A DNA stretch of 64,000 bases, from assembly GCA_966112615.1 (NCBI GenBank), contig CBHWDO010000003.1, positions 62,001 to 126,000 of the forward strand, in the 5' to 3' direction. The translations under genes were made by a program, and so were the position numbers. Source of the stretch: Flavitalea sp966112615 (lineage in GTDB: Bacteria > Bacteroidota > Bacteroidia > Chitinophagales > Chitinophagaceae). This document shows, piece after piece, positions 1 to 8,298 of the stretch. Under the pieces are notes generated by a model. It saw nothing but the letters and a program-made list of their open reading frames with translations, ran no database searches and was not told the DNA's origin. The number at the start of each line of letters is the position of its first letter. Position 1 is the stretch's first letter.

Positions 1-517
1 CTGCAAGGTCACTGCTTGGATCAGCACCGATAAGTTTTGCTTTAAAAGATCTTTTATTAGAAAGCGTTACAGTGATCTCATCTGCACCACTAACCACGTG
101 GTTATTTGTTACAATATATCCATCTTCACTAATGATCGCTCCTGATCCGGAAGCCATTTGCGGAAGTGATCGCTGTCCGCCTCCACCACCAAAGAAATCA
201 TCCAGGTCGAGATCGAAAAGATCTCCAAAAGGACTTCTCCTTGGAAGATTATTACTTACAGTTGCTGTTGCTTTTGTTTTAATATGCACAGTTGCCGGGA
301 TCGCAGCAGCTGCAGCAGGAGTAAAATCCAGGTTGGCCGCATTGGCACCTGTCAATCCTTCAAAACCAGCATAGTTGATAGGAACTTTTCCTGAATCATT
401 ATTGGATCCGGAATAGAGATACGTTTCACTACTATTAGCCTTATTATAACCCCAAACTGTCAACAGGGAACTGGCTGCACTTAACAAGACCAAGCCTAAA
501 ATCTGTTTGAGTTTCAT
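1..517 (-). CDS. htrA: HtrA/DegP-family periplasmic serine protease, N-terminal part
   Basis: This is the first 172 codons of a trypsin-like envelope protease; the rest lies beyond the left edge. The start is the ATG at 517, giving an N-terminal hydrophobic segment (LGLVLLSAASSLLTVWGY) that acts as a signal anchor or signal peptide. A Gly-rich loop (FFGGGGGQR) precedes the protease core, in which GSGAIISEDGYIVTNNHVV carries the catalytic His of the Asp-His-Ser triad. The Ser and the PDZ domains are not in view. The family degrades or refolds misfolded envelope proteins. The assignment to the family is firm; whether it is the DegP or DegQ type cannot be judged from this part. Confidence 0.9.
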   Translation of the reverse strand, partial: MKLKQILGLVLLSAASSLLTVWGYNKANSSETYLYSGSNNDSGKVPINYAGFEGLTGANAANLDFTPAAAAAIPATVHIKTKATATVSNNLPRRSPFGDLFDLDLDDFFGGGGGQRSLPQMASGSGAIISEDGYIVTNNHVVSGADEITVTLSNKRSFKAKLIGADPSSDLA

Positions 518-645
518 CTTTTCTGAAATTTATTATTTGGTTTTCAAAATTAATGCCTGACAAACAAAATAACGTGATTCGTCTTGTTAAGGAAGTTTCG
601 ACATGTCAGTTTAACATAAATTTACTAAGACTTTCGTAGATCATT

Positions 646-1716
646 TTAAGGTTTTGCAGGCTGCTGAAATTGCTTGATCAGGCTGCGCAAAATGGCCATA
701 AAAACGCCTTCTGCTGACCCATCCCTATTGCTGAAAACATAGATATACATATCCTGGCCTGGAACATACCTGTAAGCACTCTGAAATCCTTTGATACCGC
801 CATTGTGCCCGATAAAAGTAAGTCCTGCCGGAGATTCAATCATGAATCCGCGTCCATATCCTACAAAATCAGGATTTCCTTCCGGCCTTGAAAATTTTGT
901 CCATGTTTCATCCAGGCTGCTTTTAGAAATTAATTGTCCTTCTACCAGTGCTTTGGTGAATTTGTGCCATTCATTGACTGAAAGAAAAATTCCACCGGCA
1001 GAGCTCCATTTTTCCGGATCATTGCCTTCCCCGATAATCCACTGGTTATTGTCTTTGGTAAAACCGGTTGCGAAACGATGATTTCTCAGGGAAGTATCAA
1101 TCCCCAAAGGAGCAAGGATCCTTTTCTTTACGATCTGCTGGTAAGGTTCTTTGTAAATGGTTTCCAGTACCTTGCCCAGCACTATATAGCCACCGTTAGA
1201 ATAATTGAAAGCCTTGCCAGGTGTGTCATTTACAGGTTTCTGATCCTTAATGAGTTTAAGGAAATCATCTGTTGTAATAGGATTTGCTTTATTGAAATCA
1301 GGGTGTTCAAAAAAATCTCCCAGTCCGCTTGTATGGGTTAACAGATGCTGAATAGTGATCCTGTCTGCATTAGTTATTTTTTCTCCCGGTAAAAGTTGTG
1401 CAATAGTTTGATCAGGTTTTAGGCTGCCTTTTTCAAAGAGTTGCTGGATCAAAACTGCAGTCATGCTTTTCCCGTTCGAGCATACATTCATGCGCACATC
1501 TTCTGTGAAAGCCGCATTGTCTTTTTCTCCCACTTTGCCGGTATTGATATCCATGACAATTTTATTGTCCTGGTATACCAGCACATTCCCTGAAAAATCT
1601 GCTTCTTTAATAAATCTTCTTACCAGTGAATCTTCTGATGCAGTGATCTTTACTTTCTGCTGCGCAACAGAATAATTAGCAGTGAACAGCACTGCGGCAA
1701 GGATCCATATTTTCAT
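646..1716 (-). CDS. Secreted serine hydrolase, beta-lactamase / class C penicillin-binding fold
   Basis: A 356-residue protein with a signal peptide (MKIWILAAVLFTANYSVAQ). The three motifs of the serine beta-lactamase-like superfamily are present: SxxK as S80-N-G-K83, YxN as Y172-S-N174, and HxG as H304-N-G. Members include D-aminopeptidases, esterases and class C beta-lactamase relatives. The single-domain architecture without an extra C-terminal lipocalin domain fits a periplasmic peptidase or esterase; no substrate can be named and true beta-lactamase activity is unlikely. It lies 128 bp upstream of htrA on the same strand and is probably separately transcribed. Confidence 0.85.
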   Translation of the reverse strand: MKIWILAAVLFTANYSVAQQKVKITASEDSLVRRFIKEADFSGNVLVYQDNKIVMDINTGKVGEKDNAAFTEDVRMNVCSNGKSMTAVLIQQLFEKGSLKPDQTIAQLLPGEKITNADRITIQHLLTHTSGLGDFFEHPDFNKANPITTDDFLKLIKDQKPVNDTPGKAFNYSNGGYIVLGKVLETIYKEPYQQIVKKRILAPLGIDTSLRNHRFATGFTKDNNQWIIGEGNDPEKWSSAGGIFLSVNEWHKFTKALVEGQLISKSSLDETWTKFSRPEGNPDFVGYGRGFMIESPAGLTFIGHNGGIKGFQSAYRYVPGQDMYIYVFSNRDGSAEGVFMAILRSLIKQFQQPAKP

Positions 1717-1801
1717 AATTAATAGTTTGGAGTCCTCTGACTACCATGGATCCTTGCCGGTTACTGCTGAAGTATGAAAGGAAATATCCTGATATGTGTG
1801 G

Positions 1802-2797
1802 TTATAATGACTGAAGGAATTTCATAGTATCAACTCCATCCGCATAATCCAGGATGCCCGGTTCCTGGGTCTTTCCGAATGGAATATGATTTTCACCAAC
1901 TATACATTGAACAGATTCATTTCCATCCAGGAAGTTTTCTACTTCTTTCAGGTTATCATAAAATTTATAATGCAATACACTGATCGCGGAGAACAGTTCT
2001 TTTGACTCCTTTAGGATGATCGAGCCATTGGTCATGTAATAAAGTTTATTAATGATCAGTATGGCCAATTGATAGTCGTAATTGTTTTTGTACTTGTTAT
2101 GGTCGAACAGATGATTGTATTTTTTGAATGCTTCCAACAATGGAACAAAATCATACTCTTTTGGAACGTACAATTTGGTAACATTCCTGCATCCAAGGCC
2201 GAAGAACTGGTAAACATCATCAGCTAATGCCTGCAGTTGATCCATTGTTTCATTACCGTTTAAAACCGCGACAGATGTACGGTTGCGGCGAATGATATGT
2301 GGATATTTGCTGAAGTAATAATCAAAATATCTGGATGAATTGTCACTTCCTGTGGCAATATAGGCGTCGCATCCTTTTAGCATTTCCTGGATATTAACAC
2401 AGGAAGAAATTTCAGGGTTCCAACGGGTCATTACTTCAACCAAATGCCTGAAAAGAATATTGTCTTTTGAAGACATCTTTACGGCCTGTTTGTGTCCACT
2501 GAGGAAAATGCACATGAAATCATGGAAACCAACAAGCGGCAGATTTCCGGCCATGATTAGTCCTACAGTTTTGGGTTGTGCCGGGTCTGATATTTTATAG
2601 GTATTCACCAGGAGGTTTAATGCCTCAGGGTTTAGGTAATGTTGGGAGATGCGGTTGACCTGCAGATCAATGAATTCAGGAGTGAACCATCCATTTTCAC
2701 GGCTGGCTTTTTCACGGGTTTGTAACCATGCTTCGTCCGAAGATTGCATATATCTACCCAATTGTTCTAATAAAACCAAACGTTGTTGTAAATTCAT
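1802..2797 (-). CDS. LuxC-family acyl-CoA reductase
   Basis: A 331-residue cytoplasmic protein of the LuxC/acyl-CoA reductase group of the aldehyde dehydrogenase superfamily. The nucleotide-binding stretch contains VGLIMAGNLPLVGFHDF (about residues 78-94), and the probable acyl-accepting cysteine is C203 in FFGLGCRNVTK. It is shorter than classical bioluminescence LuxC (about 480 residues) but has the length usual for the Bacteroidota form. The family reduces acyl groups to aldehydes with NADPH; the substrate here is unknown. It is divergent from a ferredoxin gene with only 58 bp between starts, suggesting a redox partnership, which is an inference from position. Confidence 0.82.
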   Translation of the reverse strand: MNLQQRLVLLEQLGRYMQSSDEAWLQTREKASRENGWFTPEFIDLQVNRISQHYLNPEALNLLVNTYKISDPAQPKTVGLIMAGNLPLVGFHDFMCIFLSGHKQAVKMSSKDNILFRHLVEVMTRWNPEISSCVNIQEMLKGCDAYIATGSDNSSRYFDYYFSKYPHIIRRNRTSVAVLNGNETMDQLQALADDVYQFFGLGCRNVTKLYVPKEYDFVPLLEAFKKYNHLFDHNKYKNNYDYQLAILIINKLYYMTNGSIILKESKELFSAISVLHYKFYDNLKEVENFLDGNESVQCIVGENHIPFGKTQEPGILDYADGVDTMKFLQSL

Positions 2798-2811
2798 TCA
2801 TCCTATATTTG
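2783..2811 (+). promoter_or_regulatory. Probable promoter of the ferredoxin gene
   Basis: TATATTTG at 2804-2811 fits the Bacteroidota -7 consensus TAnnTTTG exactly. TTGTTG at 2783-2788 lies 15 bases upstream, close to the expected place of the -33 element. Transcription would start near 2818, about 38 bases before the ferredoxin ATG. The -33 part lies in the first codons of the divergent acyl-CoA reductase gene. Confidence 0.6.
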
Positions 2812-2855
2812 TCGTGCAAAATTAACTGTATCACCACACAAAAAATCAATAGAAA

Positions 2856-3203
2856 ATGGCTATTAAAATAACAGACGAATGTATCAATTGTGGAGCCTGT
2901 GAACCAGAGTGTCCAAACAATGCGATCTATGAAGGTGGAGTAGAGTGGGCTATTGCTGATGGAACTTCCGTGAAAGGTACTTATGTTTTAATGGATGGAA
3001 CCACCATGGATGCCAATCAGCGCAATTCTCCGGTGAGCGTTGATACTTATTATATCGTTCCAAACAAGTGTACAGAGTGCCAGGGATTTCACGAGGAGCC
3101 TCAGTGCGCAGCGGTTTGCCCGGTTGATTGTTGTGTTCCGGATGAGATGTACCGCGAAACTGTTGATGAATTAATGGCTAAAAAGGAGAAACTGCACCTT
3201 TAA
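2856..3203 (+). CDS. 4Fe-4S dicluster ferredoxin
   Basis: A 115-residue electron carrier. The first cluster motif is C-I-N-C-G-A-C-E-P-E-C-P near the N-terminus. The second is split by an insertion: C-T-E-C, then QCAAVCP about eight residues later, followed by VDCC. This is the 2[4Fe-4S] pattern of bacterial ferredoxins with the longer loop common in Bacteroidota. A well-placed TAnnTTTG promoter precedes it and a hairpin terminator follows, so it is probably a monocistronic unit. The divergent acyl-CoA reductase may use or share its control, but nothing in the sequence proves this. Confidence 0.93.
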   Translation: MAIKITDECINCGACEPECPNNAIYEGGVEWAIADGTSVKGTYVLMDGTTMDANQRNSPVSVDTYYIVPNKCTECQGFHEEPQCAAVCPVDCCVPDEMYRETVDELMAKKEKLHL

Positions 3204-3316
3204 AGAAATGTGCAAAAGTTTCGCTTGGTTTACTTGATAGGCTGAGTTAACTTTCAATTCATATAAATATGCAGCCAGTCTGCAATTTGAGATGCGGGTG
3301 ATATTTCCCGTAGTAA

Positions 3317-3352
3317 AAAGGTGAAGGGGTCCATTTCCTTCACCTTTATTAT
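3317..3352 (+). terminator. Hairpin terminator after the ferredoxin gene
   Basis: A perfect 11-bp stem (AAAGGTGAAGG at 3317-3327 with CCTTCACCTTT at 3337-3347) and a nine-base loop, followed by a short T-rich stretch. It separates the ferredoxin gene from ddl. The T-run is interrupted (ATTATTT), so termination may be partial. Confidence 0.6.
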
Positions 3353-3426
3353 TTCCCCAATTTCTTTTCGGTTTTCCTATTAAAGTTGATATTTGGACGA
3401 ATTTTAAATAAACAGCGGTAAAATCT

Positions 3427-4428
3427 ATGTCATCAAAACCCAGGATCGCTTTTGTTACGGGAGGATATTCAGGTGAAGCGCAGATCTCCTATAAAAGCGC
3501 GGTAACCATTCAGAATAATATTGATACTGATAAATTCGATGTTTACCGGATTGATATCTCACCGGATGGATGGTTTTTTGATCATCCTTCGGGCGGCAGG
3601 TCTGCAGTCAATAAAGATGATTTCTCTATTTTATTGAGTACACATAAGATCAATTTTGATGCTGTGCTGATCGGAATTCATGGAACTCCGGGGGAAGATG
3701 GGAAACTCCAGGGATATTTCGACCTGTTAAACCTTCCTTATACATCCTGTGATGCAGCCACATCCGCATTAACTTTTAATAAGCGCTATACCGTTGCTGT
3801 AGCGGCATTTTCCGGAGTACCGGTGGCAAAGTCGCTGCACCTTTTCCGTCATACCGCAATTTCTTCTGCAGAAATCCTTGACCAGTTGACACTACCTGTT
3901 TTTGTCAAACCCAATAACGGCGGATCAAGTATCGGTATGAGCAAGGTTGAACAGCCCGGGGAGCTGGAAACTGCCTTGGAAAAGGCCTTTAAAGAAGATG
4001 AGCAGGTTTTGGTGGAGGAATACATTCCGGGCAGGGAATTTACTGTTGGTGTATTTAAAACCACTACTGATATTATAGTACTTCCAATCACTGAAGTGGA
4101 AACAGAGAAAACCTTCTTTGATTATGAAGCGAAGTACCAGGGGAAAAGTAAAGAAACTACCCCTGCAAATATTGACGATCACATGGCCAATAAGATCCGG
4201 GAGACCGCCAAAAAGATCTACCAGCTGTTTAACTGCAGGGGAGTGGTCAGGATCGATTTCATATACAACAAGGAGCGGGATCAGCCGTTTATGCTGGAGA
4301 TCAATACAGTTCCAGGTCAGAGCGAAGCATCCATTGTACCGCAGCAGGTTCGTGCAATGGGTTGGAGCCTGAAGGAATTTTATTCTTCACTGATCGAAGA
4401 TGCATTGAGCAGAAGAATTAATAAATAA
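3427..4428 (+). CDS. ddl: D-alanine--D-alanine ligase
   Basis: A 333-residue ATP-grasp enzyme that joins two D-alanines for the peptidoglycan precursor in the cytoplasm. Visible features are the N-terminal AFVTGGYSGEAQISYKSA motif with the Glu that binds the first D-Ala, IGIHGTPGEDGKLQGYFD, the ATP-grasp segment PVFVKPNNGGSSIGMSKV, and the C-terminal metal and product-binding stretch MLEINTVPGQSEASIVP. Length and motifs are complete. It starts an operon with the PASTA protein (10-bp gap) and the rhodanese gene, which suits a cell-wall role for its neighbour. Confidence 0.95.
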   Translation: MSSKPRIAFVTGGYSGEAQISYKSAVTIQNNIDTDKFDVYRIDISPDGWFFDHPSGGRSAVNKDDFSILLSTHKINFDAVLIGIHGTPGEDGKLQGYFDLLNLPYTSCDAATSALTFNKRYTVAVAAFSGVPVAKSLHLFRHTAISSAEILDQLTLPVFVKPNNGGSSIGMSKVEQPGELETALEKAFKEDEQVLVEEYIPGREFTVGVFKTTTDIIVLPITEVETEKTFFDYEAKYQGKSKETTPANIDDHMANKIRETAKKIYQLFNCRGVVRIDFIYNKERDQPFMLEINTVPGQSEASIVPQQVRAMGWSLKEFYSSLIEDALSRRINK

Positions 4429-4438
4429 AATAGATAAG

Positions 4439-5254
4439 GTGTTTAGATTTATTACCGGAAAGCCTCTTTGGGTAAATATTTTGTTCAGCATTGGCCTGGT
4501 GTTACTGGTGGTGATCATCTTTTTGTTTTCACTCACTTTTTTCACCAAGCATGGAAAAACATTGTCGATACCTTCTGTTACTGGAGTAGCACTTCCCCAG
4601 GCCACAGAGATCCTGGAGAATGCAGGATTTGAGATCGAGATCCAGGATTCTGTTTTTGTGGATACTGCAGCCCCTTTGTCGGTGCTCAGGCAATTCCCTG
4701 AAGCAGATGCGGTAGTGAAGCAAAACAGGACAGTGTATCTCACGATCAATCGTGCTGTTCCTCCGAATATCGACATGCCGAATATTATCAACATGACTTT
4801 CAGAAGTGCTGAAATGGCTTTGAAGCAATATGGGCTGAAGCTTGAAGACACTGTTTATAAGCCGGATTTTGCAAAGAATGCCGTGCTCGATCAATTGTAT
4901 AACGGTGCTTCCATAAAACCGGGAACAAAGATCCAGATGGGAAGTCCGATCACCCTGGTTTTAGGAAGCGGTCTCGGACAGGATGAGTTCAGCGTACCGG
5001 ATCTTTTCTCCCTGAATTATATGGAGGCCATGACCTTACTTGAATCTAATAATCTTGGGATAGGAGCCGTGGTCGTTGATCCGGATGTAAGAGATACGGC
5101 CAGTGCATTTGTATATCGTCAAAGACCTGAAAAATTTGGATTTGAGAACAGGGTGAACAGGATCAGGCCAGGTCAAACTATTGATATCTGGTTAGGAACG
5201 CAAAGGCCGGTTCGACAAATTGACTCAACAGGAATTAATCCACCAATTCAATAA
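4439..5254 (+). CDS. Membrane-anchored PASTA-domain protein
   Basis: 271 residues starting from GTG at 4439, ten bases after the ddl stop. A short cytoplasmic N-terminus (FRFITGKPLWVN) leads into one transmembrane helix at about residues 13-35, then three PASTA repeats facing the periplasm (about 42-108, 109-180 and 182-260), the first beginning LSIPSVTGVALPQA. There is no kinase domain, so it is not a PknB-type receptor. PASTA domains bind peptidoglycan fragments or beta-lactams in other proteins, and co-transcription with ddl supports a cell-wall function. The exact role is unknown. Confidence 0.88.
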   Translation: MFRFITGKPLWVNILFSIGLVLLVVIIFLFSLTFFTKHGKTLSIPSVTGVALPQATEILENAGFEIEIQDSVFVDTAAPLSVLRQFPEADAVVKQNRTVYLTINRAVPPNIDMPNIINMTFRSAEMALKQYGLKLEDTVYKPDFAKNAVLDQLYNGASIKPGTKIQMGSPITLVLGSGLGQDEFSVPDLFSLNYMEAMTLLESNNLGIGAVVVDPDVRDTASAFVYRQRPEKFGFENRVNRIRPGQTIDIWLGTQRPVRQIDSTGINPPIQ

Positions 5255-5260
5255 ATAATT

Positions 5261-5560
5261 ATGCAGAATATTTCAATTGAAGAAGTTAGAGCTAGACTTG
5301 AAGCAGGAGAGAAATTGAACCTAATAGATGTCAGAGAACCTCATGAACATGCAGAATTCAATATCGGCGGAACATTGCTTCCGTTAGGACAGGTTGCCAC
5401 GATGCAGGTGGATGCTATTGAAGATTTGAAAGATGAAGAAGTGATTGTTTATTGCCGCTCGGGTAACCGCAGCGGACAGGCATGCCAGGTATTGAACATG
5501 CTGGGATTTAAAAATGTAAAAAACCTGACAGGCGGCATGCTGGCCTGGCAGGCTAAATAG
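5261..5560 (+). CDS. Single-domain rhodanese-like protein
   Basis: A 99-residue rhodanese domain. The active-site loop is VIVYCRSGNRSGQAC, with the catalytic Cys six residues before the second Arg. The N-terminal LIDVREPHEHAEFNIGG and the C-terminal NLTGGMLAWQ are family hallmarks. Such proteins (GlpE-like) carry sulfane sulfur as a persulfide. It follows the PASTA gene by six bases and ends the ddl operon; its stop codon is followed at once by a nested palindrome. No specific pathway is shown. Confidence 0.9.
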   Translation: MQNISIEEVRARLEAGEKLNLIDVREPHEHAEFNIGGTLLPLGQVATMQVDAIEDLKDEEVIVYCRSGNRSGQACQVLNMLGFKNVKNLTGGMLAWQAK

Positions 5561-5642
5561 CGGGCAGAACGCCCGAAGGGCGGGCTGAACTTTGGGTGTA
5601 ACACCCTGCGTTCAGCCCCTTCGCTACGCTCGGTTCTGCCCG
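5561..5642. repeat. Nested palindromic repeat between convergent genes (GGGCTGAAC family)
   Basis: Three inverted repeats are nested. The outer arms are CGGGCAGAAC (5561-5570) and GTTCTGCCCG (5633-5642). The middle arms are GGGCTGAAC (5582-5590) and GTTCAGCCC (5610-5618). The core is GGGTGTAACACCC (5594-5606). It fills the whole space between the rhodanese stop and the TonB-receptor stop, so it may serve as a bidirectional terminator. The GGCTGAAC/GTTCAGCC word recurs at 33028-33202 in the same kind of position. Confidence 0.85.
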
Positions 5643-5643
5643 G

Positions 5644-8001
5644 TTATAATTTAATATTCACTCCTCCCATTACATTTGTTCCCGCCATCGGGTAATAATA
5701 ATTTTCGGTAGTTAACACTCCTCCATAGAAATATGAATAGGTATATCCATTCGGTTCATATTTCTTATTGAAAACATTGTTTACCTGGAAAATCACACTG
5801 ATTTGTTTTGCAACCTTAGTGCTAACGGTATAGGATAAACGAAGATCTTGGACAAAGTATGGGTTCAAACTTCTTGCACGATTGGATGTGTTATCCAGGT
5901 ATTGCCTGGAAACATATTTACCCGGAAGATTCAATTGAAGTCCTTTTGCAATATTCACATCAATATTATATCCTGCAATGATGGCCGGTGAAAAAGAAAT
6001 GTCGGTTTTGCCGTGGAAGATAGCTTTCTGTCCACCATTATCATAGTCATCAAAATACTCTACAAAATCATTGATCTTGTTTTCACTCAAAGCAATATTT
6101 GCAGAAATATTCAGGAAGGAATTGATCCTTTGTGAAGCCTGCAATTCAATACCCATGCGGTAACTCTTATCAATATTAGTCCGGGTATAAGCTCCCACAT
6201 CATTTACTTTTCCTGTCAATACTAGTTGATCGCGGTACAGCATGAAATATGCAGTTGCCTGCAATTTGGTATTTACTTTAGTGTATTCATATCCTAATTC
6301 AAAATCATGCAGGTGTTCAGGTGTAGGCTGTTGCTCTCCGCCTGCTTCGAAATCATCCCTGTTCGGTTCTTTGGATGCTTTTGAATAAGAGATATAAACC
6401 TGTGAGTTCCTCCTGTTGTAAGTCAAGCCCAGCTTAGGATTCAGGAAGTCGTACCTGTTGTCGGTTCTTAAAGTCGGATTGTCTCTGAAGCCTTCAATTT
6501 TATAATGTACATTTCTGTATTGAACATCACCAAACAGGTACAACCTGGAACTGATCTTTCTCTGGTATTTGATATAGGAATTGATGTCTGATTTTTTTGC
6601 GTCCAGGTCATACCACCTGTAATTGTCGGGCACACCCCTGGTCGCCCAGATCAGTTCTCCAAAATGATGTCCATCATATTGATTCCATCCTCCTCCAAAA
6701 TCAAGCTGGTTCTTATCATCTTTATACATCAGTGATAGAACCTGGCCATAAAAATTATTATCAAGCCATAACTGCCTGATCACATCTGTTTCTTCATAAG
6801 TGGTTCCATTCTCGGTATAATCTGGTAAACCAAATTCAGCATAGCTTCTCCCAGCTTTATAGTTCTCATAATATCCTTTTCCTTTGGTAAGAAATAAAGC
6901 GGTATTGAAGGTGAGTTTATCGTTGCATTTATGGTTGACAAAAAACTGGTAGTGATCCTGCTGGTAATTGTCTGTTTCATTTTTGTATGGTGAACCGGGT
7001 CTTTCCATTCCTGCATAATTCACTGTCCGGTTATCTTTCAAATCGCTTTCCGATACACCATTCCAGGCCTGGTAAGTTTTTTCTTTTCCTGAAAGAATGT
7101 TGAAACGAAAAGAGGTGTTTTTCCTGATCCATGCCGTACTTAAATAGAAAGATTTCAGGTCACTGGATGCACGGTCGATGTATCCATCGCTACTGATCCT
7201 TGATAGTCGCGCATCTACTGTAAATTGTCCATTGATCAGACCGGTACCCGCCTTGATCGTATTTTTCCATGTATTGAATGAACCAAAGCTGTTATTGAAC
7301 TCAGCATAAGCATCCGGGATCACTTCATTGGTACTGAAGTTCATGGTAGCACCAAAGGCACCGGCACCATTTGAGGAAGTACCCACTCCACGCTGAACCT
7401 GTATACTTTGGAGCGAAGAAGCCAGGTCGGGAAGGTTAACAAAGAAAAGACCCTGTGATTCAGCATCATTATAGGGAATTCCATTGATTGTCATGTTGAT
7501 ACGGGTTGCATCGGAGCCCCTGATCCTCAAGCCAGTATAGCCAACGCCGTTACCTGCATCTGAATTGACGATCACTGAAGGGGTCTGATTCAAAAGAAAA
7601 GGAAGGTCCTGTCCGAGGTTTACCTTTTCGATCTCTTCCTTGCTGATATTGGTTTTCGTAAAGGGAGCTTTATCCCCGGCACGCGTGGCTTTTACTTCCA
7701 CTGCCTGCATAAACAGGTCATACCTCTGCAAGGCAAAACTGTAATTCCCATCGCTCCGGATGGAGTCTTTCAGCGTTTTGAACCCCACAGAACTAATTTG
7801 TAATGACTTGTCTTTGGGTAAGCGGCTGATGATAAATGACCCATCTTCTTTGGAAGTGAATGTTTCTCCGTTTGTTAGGGAAATGGTGGCAAAAGAAACG
7901 GGTTGTCCCGTTTGCTGGTCAATAACGCGCCCTTTGAATTGCTGGGCAAATCCTGCCAGGCCAATAGTGGTCATGGCAAAAAGCATTGAAAATTTCTTCA
8001 T
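5644..8001 (-). CDS. TonB-dependent outer-membrane receptor, probably for thiamin or a precursor
   Basis: 785 residues: signal peptide (MKKFSMLFAMTTIGLAGFAQ), a carboxypeptidase-regulatory-like domain (about 22-105, FKGRVIDQQTGQPVSFATI), a plug domain (about 115-230, with PFLLNQTPSVIV and GVGYTGLRIRG), then a 22-strand barrel of about 550 residues. There is no SusD-like partner next door, so it is a classical TonB receptor rather than SusC. The 5' leader carries a TPP riboswitch, so expression should fall when thiamin pyrophosphate is plentiful. Receptors under TPP control in Bacteroidota have been proposed to import thiamin; this substrate is inferred from regulation only. Confidence 0.88.
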   Translation of the reverse strand: MKKFSMLFAMTTIGLAGFAQQFKGRVIDQQTGQPVSFATISLTNGETFTSKEDGSFIISRLPKDKSLQISSVGFKTLKDSIRSDGNYSFALQRYDLFMQAVEVKATRAGDKAPFTKTNISKEEIEKVNLGQDLPFLLNQTPSVIVNSDAGNGVGYTGLRIRGSDATRINMTINGIPYNDAESQGLFFVNLPDLASSLQSIQVQRGVGTSSNGAGAFGATMNFSTNEVIPDAYAEFNNSFGSFNTWKNTIKAGTGLINGQFTVDARLSRISSDGYIDRASSDLKSFYLSTAWIRKNTSFRFNILSGKEKTYQAWNGVSESDLKDNRTVNYAGMERPGSPYKNETDNYQQDHYQFFVNHKCNDKLTFNTALFLTKGKGYYENYKAGRSYAEFGLPDYTENGTTYEETDVIRQLWLDNNFYGQVLSLMYKDDKNQLDFGGGWNQYDGHHFGELIWATRGVPDNYRWYDLDAKKSDINSYIKYQRKISSRLYLFGDVQYRNVHYKIEGFRDNPTLRTDNRYDFLNPKLGLTYNRRNSQVYISYSKASKEPNRDDFEAGGEQQPTPEHLHDFELGYEYTKVNTKLQATAYFMLYRDQLVLTGKVNDVGAYTRTNIDKSYRMGIELQASQRINSFLNISANIALSENKINDFVEYFDDYDNGGQKAIFHGKTDISFSPAIIAGYNIDVNIAKGLQLNLPGKYVSRQYLDNTSNRARSLNPYFVQDLRLSYTVSTKVAKQISVIFQVNNVFNKKYEPNGYTYSYFYGGVLTTENYYYPMAGTNVMGGVNIKL

Positions 8002-8081
8002 TCCTGCATGTTTTAGGTCCAGGTCGACCGGTTAAAAAATGAGGAATGCCTGAGTGAAGTGTAGGAAATAGCGGAACTACC

Positions 8082-8162
8082 TTCCCTGCGCAGGCATTAT
8101 CCTGATCAGGTTCTACGGGTATTATCTCAGCCTTACATTGTTTGTGTAAAGCACCCCGGGAA
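8082..8162 (-). promoter_or_regulatory. TPP riboswitch (THI element)
   Basis: Read on the minus strand, the leader holds the conserved THI-box blocks in order: CCCGGGGTGC (8160-8151), GCTGAGA (8132-8126), ACCCG, GAACCTGATC (8114-8105), GGATAATGCCTGCG (8103-8090) and AGGGAA. The P1 stem pairs TTCCC (8162-8158) with GGGAA (8086-8082). The ATG of the receptor gene lies about 80 bases downstream. This is the family that binds thiamin pyrophosphate and normally turns the gene off. Downstream CAGGCATT (8052-8045) can pair with AATGCCTG of the aptamer (8098-8091), a possible switching helix. Confidence 0.96.
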
Positions 8163-8192
8163 CTTCGCCGGCTTATCTTGACGGCGTCGCCG

Positions 8193-8200
8193 CAAAGATA
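8193..8200 (-). promoter_or_regulatory. -7 element of the riboswitch-controlled receptor
   Basis: TATCTTTG on the minus strand matches TAnnTTTG exactly, and a T-rich stretch lies at the -33 distance (about 8217-8221). Transcription would begin near 8186, some 25 bases before the aptamer, which is the arrangement needed for a leader riboswitch. Confidence 0.65.
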
Positions 8201-8298
8201 GGGACAAAATATTTTTAAAAACTGTAACATTTGATTTTAAACTTCGTCTGATTCCATGTTGCGGCTGCTAAAAAATCAAAACCATTAAAAATTATAGT

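Noticed and set aside
72..374. Pro- and Ser-rich 100-residue frame on the plus strand
   Set aside because: It is the complement of the HtrA coding region; its composition reflects the Gly-rich loop on the other strand.
518..645. Stress operator GACATGTC upstream of htrA
   Set aside because: An eight-base palindrome alone is too short to claim, and no second copy or clear TAnnTTTG element supports it. The gap holds no gene.
646..1716. Class C beta-lactamase resistance gene
   Set aside because: SxxK, YxN and HxG are shared by many peptidases and esterases; nothing specific to antibiotic hydrolysis was seen.
4387..4851. 154-residue minus-strand frame opposite the PASTA gene
   Set aside because: No recognisable motif and fully covered by an operon gene on the other strand.
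5644..8001. SusC of a second glycan locus
   Set aside because: No SusD gene is adjacent, the length is that of classical TonB receptors, and a TPP riboswitch controls it.
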